Shown here: positions 13,885-21,971 of the stretch, in pieces | Layout: every line of letters starts with the position of its first letter | Position numbering within the stretch: the stretch's first letter is position 1 | Origin: an uncultured Peptococcaceae bacterium | GTDB lineage: Bacteria > Bacillota > Peptococcia > Peptococcales > Peptococcaceae | Assembly (NCBI GenBank): GCA_934229395.1 | Contig: CAKQDL010000011.1 | Location: forward strand, 1-42,787 | Reading direction: 5' to 3' | Length of the DNA stretch: 42,787 nucleotides | Made by a program: the position numbers and the translations under genes | The notes under the pieces: generated by a model | Database searches by the model: none | What the model was told of the DNA's origin: nothing | What the model saw: the letters and a program-made list of their open reading frames with translations, nothing else

Positions 13885-15993
13885 TTACCTGCTCTCCAGC
13901 AGACGGGTCGTCTCGGAGGAATCAATCAGGTTGGTCATACTGCGCAGGCTGATGCCCAGCGTAGACAGGTTATGCATCATCGCAGAGGTTGCGGGAGCCA
14001 GCACACCGGCAACGCCCAGACCAATCAGCGAACCGTTAAAGCCGATTACAAAACGGTAGTTGGAGTTGATACGGCTCATCAGACCCTGTGCGATACGGCG
14101 CAGCGCAACCAGCTCGAACAGATTTTCAGCGGCGATAGTGATGTCCGCGATCTCACGGGCGATGGCAGCGCCGTCGCTGATGGCTACGCCAACATTTGCC
14201 GCCGACAGAGCCGGAGAATCGTTGATGCCGTCACCAATCATGATAACCGTATGGCCTGCCGCGCGTTCCTGCTCGACAAAGTTCGCCTTGTCCTCCGGCA
14301 GCACCTCAGCGCGGTAATCGTCCACGCCGACCTCAGCCGCGATAGCCGCCGCCGTGCGCTCACTGTCGCCGGTCAGCATAACCGTGCGCTGAATGCCAAG
14401 GGCACGCAGTGCCTTCATCACGTCGCATGCTTCCGGACGGAGCGGGTCTGCAATGCAGATAACAGCCGCCAGTTCACTTCCGATCGCCAGATACAGATGA
14501 GAAAACGCAACCGGAAGTGTGTCGTACTTTTCCTGCTCACCGGCCGGAATCGTGCACTTCTCATCCTCGAAGATAAAGTGTGCACTGCCGATAACGACCT
14601 TCCTGTTTTCAACCATGCTGGAAATGCCGTGCGCTACGATATACTCAACCTGCGAGTGCATTTCCTCGTGCGCCAGATTGCGTTCACGCGCAGCGCGGAC
14701 TACGGCGTTCGCCATGGAGTGCGGGAAGTGCTCCTCCAGGCAGGCTGCAACGCGCAGCATGTCGTCCTCATTGTGGCCACCGAACGGGATCACCTTTGCA
14801 ACCACCGGGCAGGCGTGCGTCAGCGTGCCGGTCTTGTCAAATACAATGGTATCCGCCTGCGCGACAGCTTCGAGGAACTTGCCGCCCTTGACCGTGATAT
14901 GATACATGCTTGCCTCACGCATCGCGGACAGAACCGCCAGCGGCATAGACAGCTTGAGCGCACAGGAGAAGTCAACCATCAGCACGGACAGCGCACGGGT
15001 GACATTGCGGGTCAGCGCATAGCTGAGTGCACTGCCGACCAGCGTGTACGGAACCAGCTTGTCCGCCAGATTGGAGGCGCGGCTCTCAGCGGCGCTCTTG
15101 AGCTGCTCGGACTGCTCGATCATGGAAACAATCTTGTCATAGCGGCTCTCGCCGGAGGACTGGGTGACCTCGATCACGCAGTCGCCTTCCTCAATGACCG
15201 TGCCGGCGTAAACTTGCGTACCTGGACGCTTTGCAACCGGCATGGATTCGCCGGTAAGCGATGCCTGATTGACCATGACTTCGCCTTCAACAACCTTACC
15301 ATCCAGCGGAATGACATTGCCCATGCGGACCAGAATGTGATCACCGACAGTGATGTTGGACAGCGGTACAAGTACCTCTGCGTCATCGGTCTTGAGCCAT
15401 ACACGCTTTACATTAAGCGACATGCAGCGTGCCAGATCGTCAACCGACTTCTTGTGCGTCCACTCTTCGAGCAGCTCACCAATATCGAGCAGGAACATAA
15501 CCGAACCTGCCGTGGAGAAGTCCCGGCGTGCCATCGAAATACCGATGGACAGCGCATCGAGCAGCTCAACCTTCAGCTCTCTGTGAATCAGGCGCTTGAG
15601 GCCGCGGCCGAGGAACGGCAGAGACAGCCAGACCGTGCGTGAAATCTGCAGCGGCGTCGGCAAAAACAGCGTGCAGGCGAATTTCGTAATCACCTTGCCG
15701 ACCAGCTTTTCCTGATACTCACGGTTGAGCGCACGGCCGCTGTGGGTCGGCGTCAGCGCCGTGACAGACGGTGCAGTATAGTTAAACTGAGCGATCGCGC
15801 GGATGATATTCTCGCGGTCACCAATGTAGCGGATGACGGCACAGCAAGTGCGCTCGTGCACGGTTACGTTGAGTACACCCGGCTGATTCTGCAGATACGC
15901 CTCCAGCAGATCAGCCTGCTCCAGCGTCATGCGGTACTGCTTCATGCGCACGCGAAGCCGTCCGCGGCTTTCGTGTTCAATGAATGCTTTCAT
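13885..15993 (-). CDS. Heavy-metal-translocating P1B-type ATPase
   Basis: A 702-residue ATPase of full P1B size. The N-terminal domain (about residues 1-75) has the HMA fold pattern (GRLRVRMKQYRMTLEQAD) but lacks the metal-binding CxxC. SLTGESMPV (about 243) is the actuator loop, DKTGTLTHA (about 385) contains the phosphorylated Asp, FPHSMANAV the HP motif, and GDGINDSPAL (about 584) the hinge. The transport-site helix reads VDFSCALKLSMPLAV (about 338-352), so the usual CPC/CPx is replaced by SCAL; metal specificity cannot be read from the standard rules. Last gene of a minus-strand cluster with a DUF6110-like protein, an AraC regulator and an HMA protein. GGAGG precedes the ATG. GC-richer than the host genes. 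Confidence 0.9.
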   Translation of the reverse strand: MKAFIEHESRGRLRVRMKQYRMTLEQADLLEAYLQNQPGVLNVTVHERTCCAVIRYIGDRENIIRAIAQFNYTAPSVTALTPTHSGRALNREYQEKLVGKVITKFACTLFLPTPLQISRTVWLSLPFLGRGLKRLIHRELKVELLDALSIGISMARRDFSTAGSVMFLLDIGELLEEWTHKKSVDDLARCMSLNVKRVWLKTDDAEVLVPLSNITVGDHILVRMGNVIPLDGKVVEGEVMVNQASLTGESMPVAKRPGTQVYAGTVIEEGDCVIEVTQSSGESRYDKIVSMIEQSEQLKSAAESRASNLADKLVPYTLVGSALSYALTRNVTRALSVLMVDFSCALKLSMPLAVLSAMREASMYHITVKGGKFLEAVAQADTIVFDKTGTLTHACPVVAKVIPFGGHNEDDMLRVAACLEEHFPHSMANAVVRAARERNLAHEEMHSQVEYIVAHGISSMVENRKVVIGSAHFIFEDEKCTIPAGEQEKYDTLPVAFSHLYLAIGSELAAVICIADPLRPEACDVMKALRALGIQRTVMLTGDSERTAAAIAAEVGVDDYRAEVLPEDKANFVEQERAAGHTVIMIGDGINDSPALSAANVGVAISDGAAIAREIADITIAAENLFELVALRRIAQGLMSRINSNYRFVIGFNGSLIGLGVAGVLAPATSAMMHNLSTLGISLRSMTNLIDSSETTRLLESR

Positions 15994-16030
15994 AGTAAAA
16001 TTACCTCCAGCTTATTTCCGGTAGATAGGA

Positions 16031-16090
16031 AAAGAGGGGCTTTGCCCCTCTTTGATATTCGTCACTCATATCAGCCAAACCGTGGTTTGG
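16031..16090 (-). promoter_or_regulatory. Two hairpins between the DUF6110-like and ATPase genes
   Basis: AAAGAGGGGC-TTT-GCCCCTCTTT (16031-16053) and CCAAACC-GT-GGTTTGG (16075-16090). On the minus strand the first is followed by TTTCC only, so partial termination or mRNA processing is more likely than a full stop between the genes. Confidence 0.55.
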
Positions 16091-16100
16091 CGACAGGCTC

Positions 16101-16412
16101 TTATGCCTCAACCGGAGCAGCAGCCGGATCTTCGTCGATCAGCTCAACTTCAATGTCTGCATCCTCGACAGCAGCAGCCTCTGCCTCAGCAGCGCGCTTC
16201 TCGTTGATTTCCTCTGCGGAAGCGAGGATGTCACCGGAGTTCTCCTTAACGCAGTCAACAGTGTTCATAACGGTATCCTTCATGCGGAGAACCGCTGCGG
16301 TAACGTGGGTATATACGTTCTTAGCGTCCTTGCTGCTCAGCAGCTTGATACCTGCGGAACCGAACAGAGTGCCGCCAACAAATACAGCGATTTCTTTACA
16401 AATATTCTTCAT
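16101..16412 (-). CDS. DUF6110-like small protein
   Basis: A 103-residue protein. An N-terminal hydrophobic segment (EIAVFVGGTLFGSAGIKLL, residues about 7-25) is followed by SSKDAKNVYTHVTAAVLRMKDTVMN, a pattern I associate with DUF6110 proteins that accompany metal ATPases in gut Clostridia. The C-terminal third is very acidic and Ala-rich (DADIEVELIDEDP). It is probably anchored in the membrane with a charged cytoplasmic tail; a role in metal handling for the ATPase is inference. TAGGAGG lies 7-8 nt before the ATG at 16412. Confidence 0.8.
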   Translation of the reverse strand: MKNICKEIAVFVGGTLFGSAGIKLLSSKDAKNVYTHVTAAVLRMKDTVMNTVDCVKENSGDILASAEEINEKRAAEAEAAAVEDADIEVELIDEDPAAAPVEA

Positions 16413-16433
16413 AATATATTCCTCCTAAAAATT

Positions 16434-16514
16434 TCACTTGCGCTTACGGCCGGTAATCAGTGTCATTACCATGCAGAACAGCGCGGCCCATGCCCAAAAA
16501 CGATGTTGCTTCAT
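16434..16514 (-). CDS. 26-residue membrane peptide
   Basis: A short gene reading MKQHRFWAWAALFCMVM followed by TLITGRKRK and TGA. It has one membrane-spanning segment between basic ends. GGAGG stands 9 nt upstream of the ATG, and the stop is 21 nt before the start of the DUF6110-like gene, so the two are surely cotranscribed. Tiny Trp-rich single-span peptides of this pattern (I recall DUF6219, not verified) occur next to metal transporters in gut Clostridia; it may be a subunit or regulator of the ATPase. Confidence 0.7.
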   Translation of the reverse strand: MKQHRFWAWAALFCMVMTLITGRKRK

Positions 16515-16682
16515 ACAGTACACCTCCAAACATGGTGTGTTTTTTGTTCGCGATTATCATATCGCAATTTTTCCCGCTTGTCGCACAGCTTTAGACACGA
16601 AACACACGGAATCGGACATTTTTATAGTTTGTTGACACTAATCTTTAGTTTTATTATCAAAATAGTTGCATTTTACTAACTT
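16515..16682 (-). promoter_or_regulatory. Control region of the peptide-DUF6110-ATPase genes
   Basis: Contains GCGAT-ATGATA-ATCGC (about 16551-16566) overlapping a TATGAT -10-like box, ACTAA-TCT-TTAGT (16637-16649), and TAGTTgc-ATTTTA-CTAACtt (16663-16682), a degraded form of the GTTAG-N6-CTAAC dyad. The last overlaps the end of the AraC gene. No firm -35 box was assigned. Confidence 0.45.
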
Positions 16683-17566
16683 TTTCGGGATTGTCGGCGG
16701 TACTGCGAGGGCGTCAGCTGATAGCGGCGCTTGAACGCCACGCCGAACTGACTGGCGCTGTTATAGCCGACCGCCGCCGCAATATCCACGATGGAGAGTG
16801 GACTTCGTTGCAGCAGTTCGGCAGCATGCTGCATCCGCTTTTCCAGCAGATACTGGTGAATCGGCCGACCGTAGGTCTGCCGAAATGTATCCTTGAGGGC
16901 GGTCGGCGAAATGTGGAACCGTTCGGACAGCTGGTCGATTGTGAGCGAATCGGACAGATGCGATACCATATACTCCTGTACCTGCCTTATCGTATCGGTC
17001 AGATAGTTAGCACGGGAGGCGGATTCCGGCGGCATCGTCAGCAGCGGACTGTCTGTGCTGATGAGGTACAGCAGCTCAATGGCTTTGATCACACTGTAGG
17101 CGGCTCTGTCCCGTTCTGGAACAGACTGCAGTGCCGTAACCAGATTATCAATCCACACCGCACTGCGCAGCACTACGCACCCCAGATGCGGAGTGACGCG
17201 GGCTTTAATTCGTGCTGCGTTGACCGTCAGACGGTACGGTGCCGCTGCGCTCTGCTCGATGAGCACCAGCTCACCGCCGAACAATCCGTCCGCGACCGAA
17301 AGGCTCTGCACGCTTGCGCCGAGCAGCAGCAGTGCCTCGTGCTCATGCAGGAGCACCTGCCGCCCATCGGTCATGGTCAGCCGCAGACCGCCCTGCCGAC
17401 AGAACAGCACCTCGTACGGCACCTCAGATGGCTCCGCAGGCAAGGCCGGCGGCACGGTCAGTGCGCAGTCAAAATCGCACACGCGCACACCATCCATCGG
17501 CTGGGTCCAGCGTACGCAGCCGGACAGCGATGCGTTGGTATTTGGTTTGAGCAGATTTTCCAGCAC
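16676..17566 (-). CDS. AraC-family transcriptional regulator
   Basis: A 296-residue protein from a GTG start at 17566, which stands 8 nt after GGAGG; the in-frame ATG at 17581 is itself part of that ribosome site. The N-terminal 190 residues are an effector domain of no clear type. The C-terminal 100 residues are the double helix-turn-helix (SLTIDQLSERFHISPTALKDTF, then SIVDIAAAVGYNSASQFGVAFKRRY, TPSQYR). It lies between the HMA gene and the ATPase genes on the same strand and presumably activates the transporter genes. An upstream dyad of the GTTAG-N6-CTAAC type suggests its own gene is under metal control. Confidence 0.88.
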   Translation of the reverse strand: MLENLLKPNTNASLSGCVRWTQPMDGVRVCDFDCALTVPPALPAEPSEVPYEVLFCRQGGLRLTMTDGRQVLLHEHEALLLLGASVQSLSVADGLFGGELVLIEQSAAAPYRLTVNAARIKARVTPHLGCVVLRSAVWIDNLVTALQSVPERDRAAYSVIKAIELLYLISTDSPLLTMPPESASRANYLTDTIRQVQEYMVSHLSDSLTIDQLSERFHISPTALKDTFRQTYGRPIHQYLLEKRMQHAAELLQRSPLSIVDIAAAVGYNSASQFGVAFKRRYQLTPSQYRRQSRKS

Positions 17567-17600
17567 TGTGATTCCCTCCATTGGTATATATCGGTTTATC

Positions 17601-17620
17601 AGGTTAGGTTTCACTAACCT
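17601..17620 (-). promoter_or_regulatory. GTTAG-N6-CTAAC operator before the AraC gene
   Basis: AGGTTAG (17601-17607), GTTTCA, CTAACCT (17614-17620): a perfect 7-bp dyad with a 6-nt centre. It lies 35 nt upstream of the AraC start and just after the HMA gene's terminator. Same geometry as 17948-17967 and 30396-30411. Confidence 0.75.
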
Positions 17621-17625
17621 ATGTT

Positions 17626-17653
17626 GAAAAGTAAAGCCGCTGCAAAGCGGCCT
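17626..17653 (-). terminator. Terminator of the HMA-protein gene
   Basis: AAGGCCGC-TTTGCA-GCGGC followed by TTTACTTTT when read on the minus strand. It begins 9 nt after the HMA stop. Confidence 0.7.
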
Positions 17654-17661
17654 TACTCTGT

Positions 17662-17919
17662 TCATTTATGCACAAAGGTGAACAGTTCCTTTTTCTCATA
17701 TCGCTCCTTGGAAAAGGACGTAACGGTGTAGCCGGTAACGTTTACCGCATCGCGGACAGCCTGCTCATCGAGATTCTGCTCGGTGAGGATAACCGTCTGA
17801 CCCTTGCCGTGAGAGAAAGTGACCTTTTTCACGGGAAATGCCTTGCGAACTGCGTCATTGACATGGCTTTCGCACATGCCGCACATCATGCCGTCAACGC
17901 CGAGAGTAATTTTCAACAT
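17662..17919 (-). CDS. HMA-domain metal-binding protein
   Basis: An 85-residue, single-domain heavy-metal-associated protein. GVDGMMCGMCESHVNDAVRK holds the CxxC metal site (residues about 13-16), and the ferredoxin-like fold ends near residue 70 (VRDAVNVTGYTVTS). It is likely a cytoplasmic metal chaperone feeding the P1B ATPase of the same cluster, whose own N-terminal domain lacks the Cys pair. It has its own promoter and operator, then a terminator, and is first in the minus-strand order. Confidence 0.88.
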   Translation of the reverse strand: MLKITLGVDGMMCGMCESHVNDAVRKAFPVKKVTFSHGKGQTVILTEQNLDEQAVRDAVNVTGYTVTSFSKERYEKKELFTFVHK

Positions 17920-17947
17920 GGGTGTAATGTTCCTTTGGTACCCGAGA

Positions 17948-17998
17948 TAGTTAGTTTTTACTAACTAATAATATATTACGAAATAGAGAGGATTGCAA
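17948..17998 (-). promoter_or_regulatory. Promoter and operator of the HMA-protein gene
   Basis: On the minus strand TTGCAA (17998-17993), 17-nt spacer, TATATT (17975-17970). Directly downstream is the perfect dyad TAGTTAG-N6-CTAACTA (17948-17967), covering the start of transcription. This position suits a repressor. Confidence 0.75.
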
Positions 17999-18056
17999 GA
18001 GGGAATCCTTAGTTTTTATATAGGAGTTTGCTCGTGCAGGGATTTTTTTACAATCT

Positions 18057-18266
18057 TTGCTGATACGGCAGGTTCGCTTCTCAAGCGACCCACGATATAT
18101 TCAAAGAGAAAAGTCTATTGATAACTATTCGAGTGAGCAAAGATTAGCGTTCGCTGACGAAATGAACGCTCTACCAAGAAAGCAACTGGAATATGCAACA
18201 CCCGAGGAGCTGTTTGACAGCTTTTTAGATGCAGTATATTCAAACGCAGAAAATAGTGCGACTTAA
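18057..18266 (+). pseudogene. IS30-family transposase, C-terminal remnant
   Basis: About 69 codons. The stretch KSIDNYSSEQRLAFADEMNA followed by LPRKQLEYATPEELFDSFLD matches the end of IS30-type transposases (retained: N-x-LPRK-x-L-x-Y-x-TPEEL). The first 14 residues are not family-like and the DDE catalytic part is missing, so it is inactive. It lies at the outer edge of the GC-richer metal cluster, where it may mark how that cluster arrived. Confidence 0.8.
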
Positions 18267-18355
18267 TTTTTACTGTTCAACTTGGACTTGCAATTTATGT
18301 TAATATTATGAGGTCAAATTTATCGATTCAAATGGTGACACTATAGCTGTCCTAA

Positions 18356-18389
18356 CCACGCCTTGATGACGTGGTGTCTATTTTTTTTG
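18356..18389 (+). terminator. Terminator-like hairpin before the M16 peptidase gene
   Basis: ACCACG (18356-18361) pairs with CGTGGT (18371-18376), followed by TGTCTA and eight T. A TATAAT box at 18401-18406 just after it is the probable -10 of the peptidase gene; its -35 is not clear. Confidence 0.6.
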
Positions 18390-18467
18390 TGGCGATGTGG
18401 TATAATGGGTGGTAACGTCACGATTATTCTACAATTTTTATATAATTTCAACTGAGAGGAGTTTATT

Positions 18468-21386
18468 ATGGAACTTAACAAAATTTACAGCGGCTTCCGT
18501 TTAGTGGAAGAGCGCGATGTGCAAGAGATGGACAGCGTGGGGCGTGTGTTTATTCACGAAAAAACCGGCGCGCGTCTTTTGCAATTGGCCAACAGCGATA
18601 CCAACAAGGTTTTTGGCATTGGCTTCCGCACGCCTTCGGCCAATAGCACGGGTGTGGCGCATATTTTGGAGCACAGCGTTTTGAATGGCTCCAAAAAATA
18701 CCGCACCAAGGAGCCTTTTATGGATCTTGCGCGCACGAGTCTCAACACCTTCCTCAATGCCATGACCTTTTCGGACAAGACCATCTACCCAGTGGCCAGC
18801 CAAAACGACAAGGATTTTGACAACTTGATGGACGTGTACCTCGATGCTGTATTTAACCCATCCATCTATGACATTAAGGAAATCTTTTTGCAGGAGGGCT
18901 GGCATTATCATCTCGAAAACAAGGACGATGACCTCACCTACCGTGGCGTTGTCTACAACGAAATGCGCGGCGCTCTTTCTGGTGCCGATGCTCAGGTGGG
19001 CGATCAAATCCTCGAAGCCCTCTATCCTGATACCATCTATGGCAAGGAAAGCGGTGGCGATCCGTACGAAATTCCTTCCCTCACCTACGAGGCCTTCCTG
19101 GACTTCCACAAAAAGCTCTATCATCCGTCCAACAGCTATATTTTTATCTACGGCAATGGCGATATTGAGCGCTTTATGGCCCATATTGAAAACAACTACC
19201 TTGCTGGTTACGAACGTCTCGATGTAGATAGCTCCATCGCTTGGCAGGATGCCTTTGCGGCGGCCAAAAAGGTAGAAACCACCTATTCTGTGGCGCAGGA
19301 TGCCGACACAGAAGGCAAGGACATTTTGGCCTATGCCGTGAGCATGGGCACCCGCAAAACGCCAAAGGACATCTATGTGCAAGAGGTGCTTTCTGAGGTC
19401 CTCATTAATGCCCAAGCGGGCCCTCTCAAAAACGCCCTCTTGGCTGCCGGCCTTGGCGAGGACATCAGCGATTTTTCCAACGATGGCATTCAAATTCCTT
19501 TTGGCGTGGTGGCCAAAGACACCGATGCCGCCCGCGCTGGCGAGTTTGAGCAAATTGTAGAAGACAACTTGCGCCAATTAGTGCGTGATGGCATCGACAA
19601 GGAGCAGCTCGTTGCTGCAGTTAACCGCATGGAATACGCCCTCCGCGAAGCCAATGGCTACACCACCCGCGGTATTATCTACTACATCGACGCCATGGAA
19701 ACCTGGCTCTACGATGGTTCTCCATTTGATGCCCTTTGCTACAACGAAGCCCTAAGCGAGCTCCGCCGCGATATTGACTCGGACTACTACGAACGCTATA
19801 TAGAAGAACATATTTTGAACAATCCACACAAGGTGGTGCTCACAGCTCGTGCCGAAAAGGGCAAAAACGACGCCAAGGACAAGGCCGTGGCAGAAAAGCT
19901 TGCTGCCTACAAGGCATCCCTCACCGATGATGAGCTAGAGGCGCTTATAGATGCCACCCAAGCCCTGCTTTTGCGCCAAAACACCGACGACACCCCAGAG
20001 CAAAAAGCCACCATTCCGCACCTTAGCCGTGAGGATGTCACCGGCTCCATTGGCGAGGTGGAATGCGTAGAAGAAGAGATGCACGGTGTGACCGTTCTCC
20101 ATCATCCCCTCTTTACCGCGGGCATCGACTACACCGATATGCTCCTAAGCCTCGACCATTTTGACGTGGACGAGCTCCCTTATGTGGCCCTCCTTACCAG
20201 CCTTGTTGGCGCTGTGGATACCACCAAGCGCAGCTATGAGGCCTTGGGTACCGCAGAATATTTGGTGAGTGGCGGCATTCGCATCACAAGCCGCGTGATT
20301 CAAAACGCCCATCATCCAGAAGCGTTTAGCCACAAGCTTTTGATTTCTTCCAAGACCCTAGGGCCGGAAAGTGCCGCCGACTTCCTCGCCCTCACCTACG
20401 AAGAGCTCTTTGAAAGCGATTTCAGCGACAAAAAGCGTTTCCGTGAGGTCTTGCAAATGCTCAAGAGCCAAATGGAAACAGGCATCTTCCAGCAGGGTCA
20501 CACCGTGGTGGCCGGCCGTGTGGCCGCTTACCATAGCGCCTACTGCCGTTTCAACGAAATGCTCAACGGCCTCGATTTCCTTTTCTTCCTCCAAGACCTC
20601 GACAACCACTTTGAGGAACGCTTTGACGCCGTCTATGCCAAGCTCCAAGACATTTACAGCCGTCTTGTGACTCGCGAGGGCATGATTGTGTCTGTTACAG
20701 GTCCAGACGAAAGCTACAAGGCCATGAAGGAAGCCTTGAATGATTGGATTGGCAAGCTTCCAAATACCCACTACGACCACGCCAAGTGGGATGTGCCAGT
20801 GGAAGTCTTAAACGAAGGCATTGGCTCCTCTGCCGGCGTGCAATACGTGGCCAAGGGGGCAGATTTGGGCGCTTTAGGACTCAGCTACAGCGGCAAGCTC
20901 GAAGTGCTTTCCAATGTGCTCTCCAACGAATACCTTTACAACAACGTGCGCGCCAAGGGTGGCGCCTATGGCCAGGGCATTCGCTTTAACCGCAACGGCA
21001 GCGTGGCCTGCTATTCCTACCGCGATCCAAACCTCGAAAACACCATCGCCATCTACGATGAAATGGCCGACTGGCTCGAAAACCTCGAGATGGACGACGA
21101 CACCCTCACAAGCTACATCATAGGCGTCATGAACCGCTTCAACCCAGTCATGAGCGCCCGCGCCAAGGGAAATTGGTCCCTCTCAAGCCGCGTCAACGGC
21201 CTGACCTGCGAGGACGTGCGCAAGGCCCAAGAAGAAGCCCTCGCCACCACCGTGCTCGAGCTCAAAGCCTACGCCCCATATTTGCGCCAAGCCATGGAAG
21301 AAAACCACCTCTGCGTCCTAGGCAACAGCGAACGCATCAAAAACGCCGAAAACCTCTTTAAAAACGTCCTCAAGCTAGAAAACTAA
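18468..21386 (+). CDS. M16C-family zinc metalloprotease (PreP/insulinase type)
   Basis: A 972-residue protein, right for the M16C single-chain proteases made of four homologous domains. The inverted zinc motif HILEH lies at about residues 65-69, with the supporting Glu in the following NEMRGALSG helix (about 165). The middle third is helical and charged (the hinge), and YGQGIRFNRNGSVACYSYRDP near residue 840 is the family's substrate-binding motif. No signal peptide, so a cytoplasmic oligopeptidase that clears peptides of about 10-65 residues is expected from the family. GAGAGGAG stands 8 nt before the ATG. It is transcribed alone and ends in a strong terminator. Confidence 0.93.
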   Translation: MELNKIYSGFRLVEERDVQEMDSVGRVFIHEKTGARLLQLANSDTNKVFGIGFRTPSANSTGVAHILEHSVLNGSKKYRTKEPFMDLARTSLNTFLNAMTFSDKTIYPVASQNDKDFDNLMDVYLDAVFNPSIYDIKEIFLQEGWHYHLENKDDDLTYRGVVYNEMRGALSGADAQVGDQILEALYPDTIYGKESGGDPYEIPSLTYEAFLDFHKKLYHPSNSYIFIYGNGDIERFMAHIENNYLAGYERLDVDSSIAWQDAFAAAKKVETTYSVAQDADTEGKDILAYAVSMGTRKTPKDIYVQEVLSEVLINAQAGPLKNALLAAGLGEDISDFSNDGIQIPFGVVAKDTDAARAGEFEQIVEDNLRQLVRDGIDKEQLVAAVNRMEYALREANGYTTRGIIYYIDAMETWLYDGSPFDALCYNEALSELRRDIDSDYYERYIEEHILNNPHKVVLTARAEKGKNDAKDKAVAEKLAAYKASLTDDELEALIDATQALLLRQNTDDTPEQKATIPHLSREDVTGSIGEVECVEEEMHGVTVLHHPLFTAGIDYTDMLLSLDHFDVDELPYVALLTSLVGAVDTTKRSYEALGTAEYLVSGGIRITSRVIQNAHHPEAFSHKLLISSKTLGPESAADFLALTYEELFESDFSDKKRFREVLQMLKSQMETGIFQQGHTVVAGRVAAYHSAYCRFNEMLNGLDFLFFLQDLDNHFEERFDAVYAKLQDIYSRLVTREGMIVSVTGPDESYKAMKEALNDWIGKLPNTHYDHAKWDVPVEVLNEGIGSSAGVQYVAKGADLGALGLSYSGKLEVLSNVLSNEYLYNNVRAKGGAYGQGIRFNRNGSVACYSYRDPNLENTIAIYDEMADWLENLEMDDDTLTSYIIGVMNRFNPVMSARAKGNWSLSSRVNGLTCEDVRKAQEEALATTVLELKAYAPYLRQAMEENHLCVLGNSERIKNAENLFKNVLKLEN

Positions 21387-21392
21387 ACATAA

Positions 21393-21433
21393 AAAGCCAA
21401 GCCAACTGCCACAAGCAGAGGCTTGGCTTTTGT
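21393..21433 (+). terminator. Terminator of the M16 peptidase gene
   Basis: AAAGCCAAGC (21393-21402) pairs with GCTTGGCTTT (21421-21430), ending TTTTG. Confidence 0.85.
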
Positions 21434-21726
21434 GCGTAGAAATAGAGAAAAATACAATATCATATGTGGCTAAATATTGCCGTCCTTAACTTAATGATGT
21501 TGCTTGCGAAAGGGGCTGTAAACGCCCCAGAACGGCCTCTACGCCGTTTTGGGGTGTGGTAGGGTAAAAGAAGACTGTCCCCTATGCTTTTGAGGCCGGA
21601 AAACCGCTTAAATCAAGGATTTTTCAACCCCTAAATGGTAAAATAGGGAAAAGCAATTTATGGAAAGGAAACAGTGCTGATATTTTAGCATAATTATGAT
21701 AAGATAAAGCAAAGGAGGATGATGAT
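21434..21726. other. Gap before the toxin-antitoxin relic
   Basis: No gene is seen. CCCCAGAACGGC (21525-21536) and GCCGTTTTGGGG (21543-21554) form a 12-bp hairpin with one mismatch. AAAGGAGGATGAT at the end is the ribosome site of the relic gene. Confidence 0.5.
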
Positions 21727-21911
21727 ATGAATATGATTCGACCTGTTTCTGATTTGAAGAACAATTTTGCTGATATTTCAAAGACCGTGCATGAAACTGC
21801 TCAACCTGTTTTTTTGACAAAGAATGGATTTGGGTGGACGAAGAAGAAAGGCTGGTGACCGTTGCCCGTGTAGTCTATGCTCAACGGGACTATGGCCGGC
21901 TGTTGGCGTGA
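21727..21911 (+). pseudogene. Collapsed toxin-antitoxin module (Phd/YefM antitoxin start joined to RelE/ParE toxin end)
   Basis: From the ATG at 21727 the frame reads MNMIRPVSDLKNNFADISKT...QPVFLTKNGFG, the start of a Phd/YefM-type antitoxin, and stops at 21858 after 43 codons. From 21828 another frame reads IWVDEEERLVTVARVVYAQR then DYGRLLA and TGA at 21911, the end of a RelE/ParE-type toxin. The antitoxin C-terminus and the first two thirds of the toxin are missing. One internal deletion, joining the two genes in different frames, explains this. Intact AAAGGAGG upstream shows the leader is still present. A 43-residue DNA-binding-domain peptide could still be made. Confidence 0.75.
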
Positions 21912-21955
21912 TGGGAAGGGAGAGGTTGGTTGAGCAGAGTGTTCAACCGATGAGC

Positions 21956-21971
21956 AGAGGGATATCCCTCT
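21956..21971. repeat. Left copy of palindrome flanking element E4
   Basis: AGAGGGATATCCCTCT, a perfect 16-bp palindrome, identical to 22248-22263. Confidence 0.85.

Noticed and set aside
13669..15642. 657-codon open frame on the plus strand
   Set aside because: It is antisense to the P1B ATPase, whose motifs are complete, and its translation has no recognisable domain. It also begins inside a dispersed element.
16691..17617. 308-codon open frame on the plus strand
   Set aside because: Antisense to the AraC gene, which has a clear helix-turn-helix. GC-rich codons make long antisense frames common in this block.
18501..19577. 358-codon open frame on the minus strand
   Set aside because: Antisense to the M16 peptidase, no ribosome site and no family resemblance.
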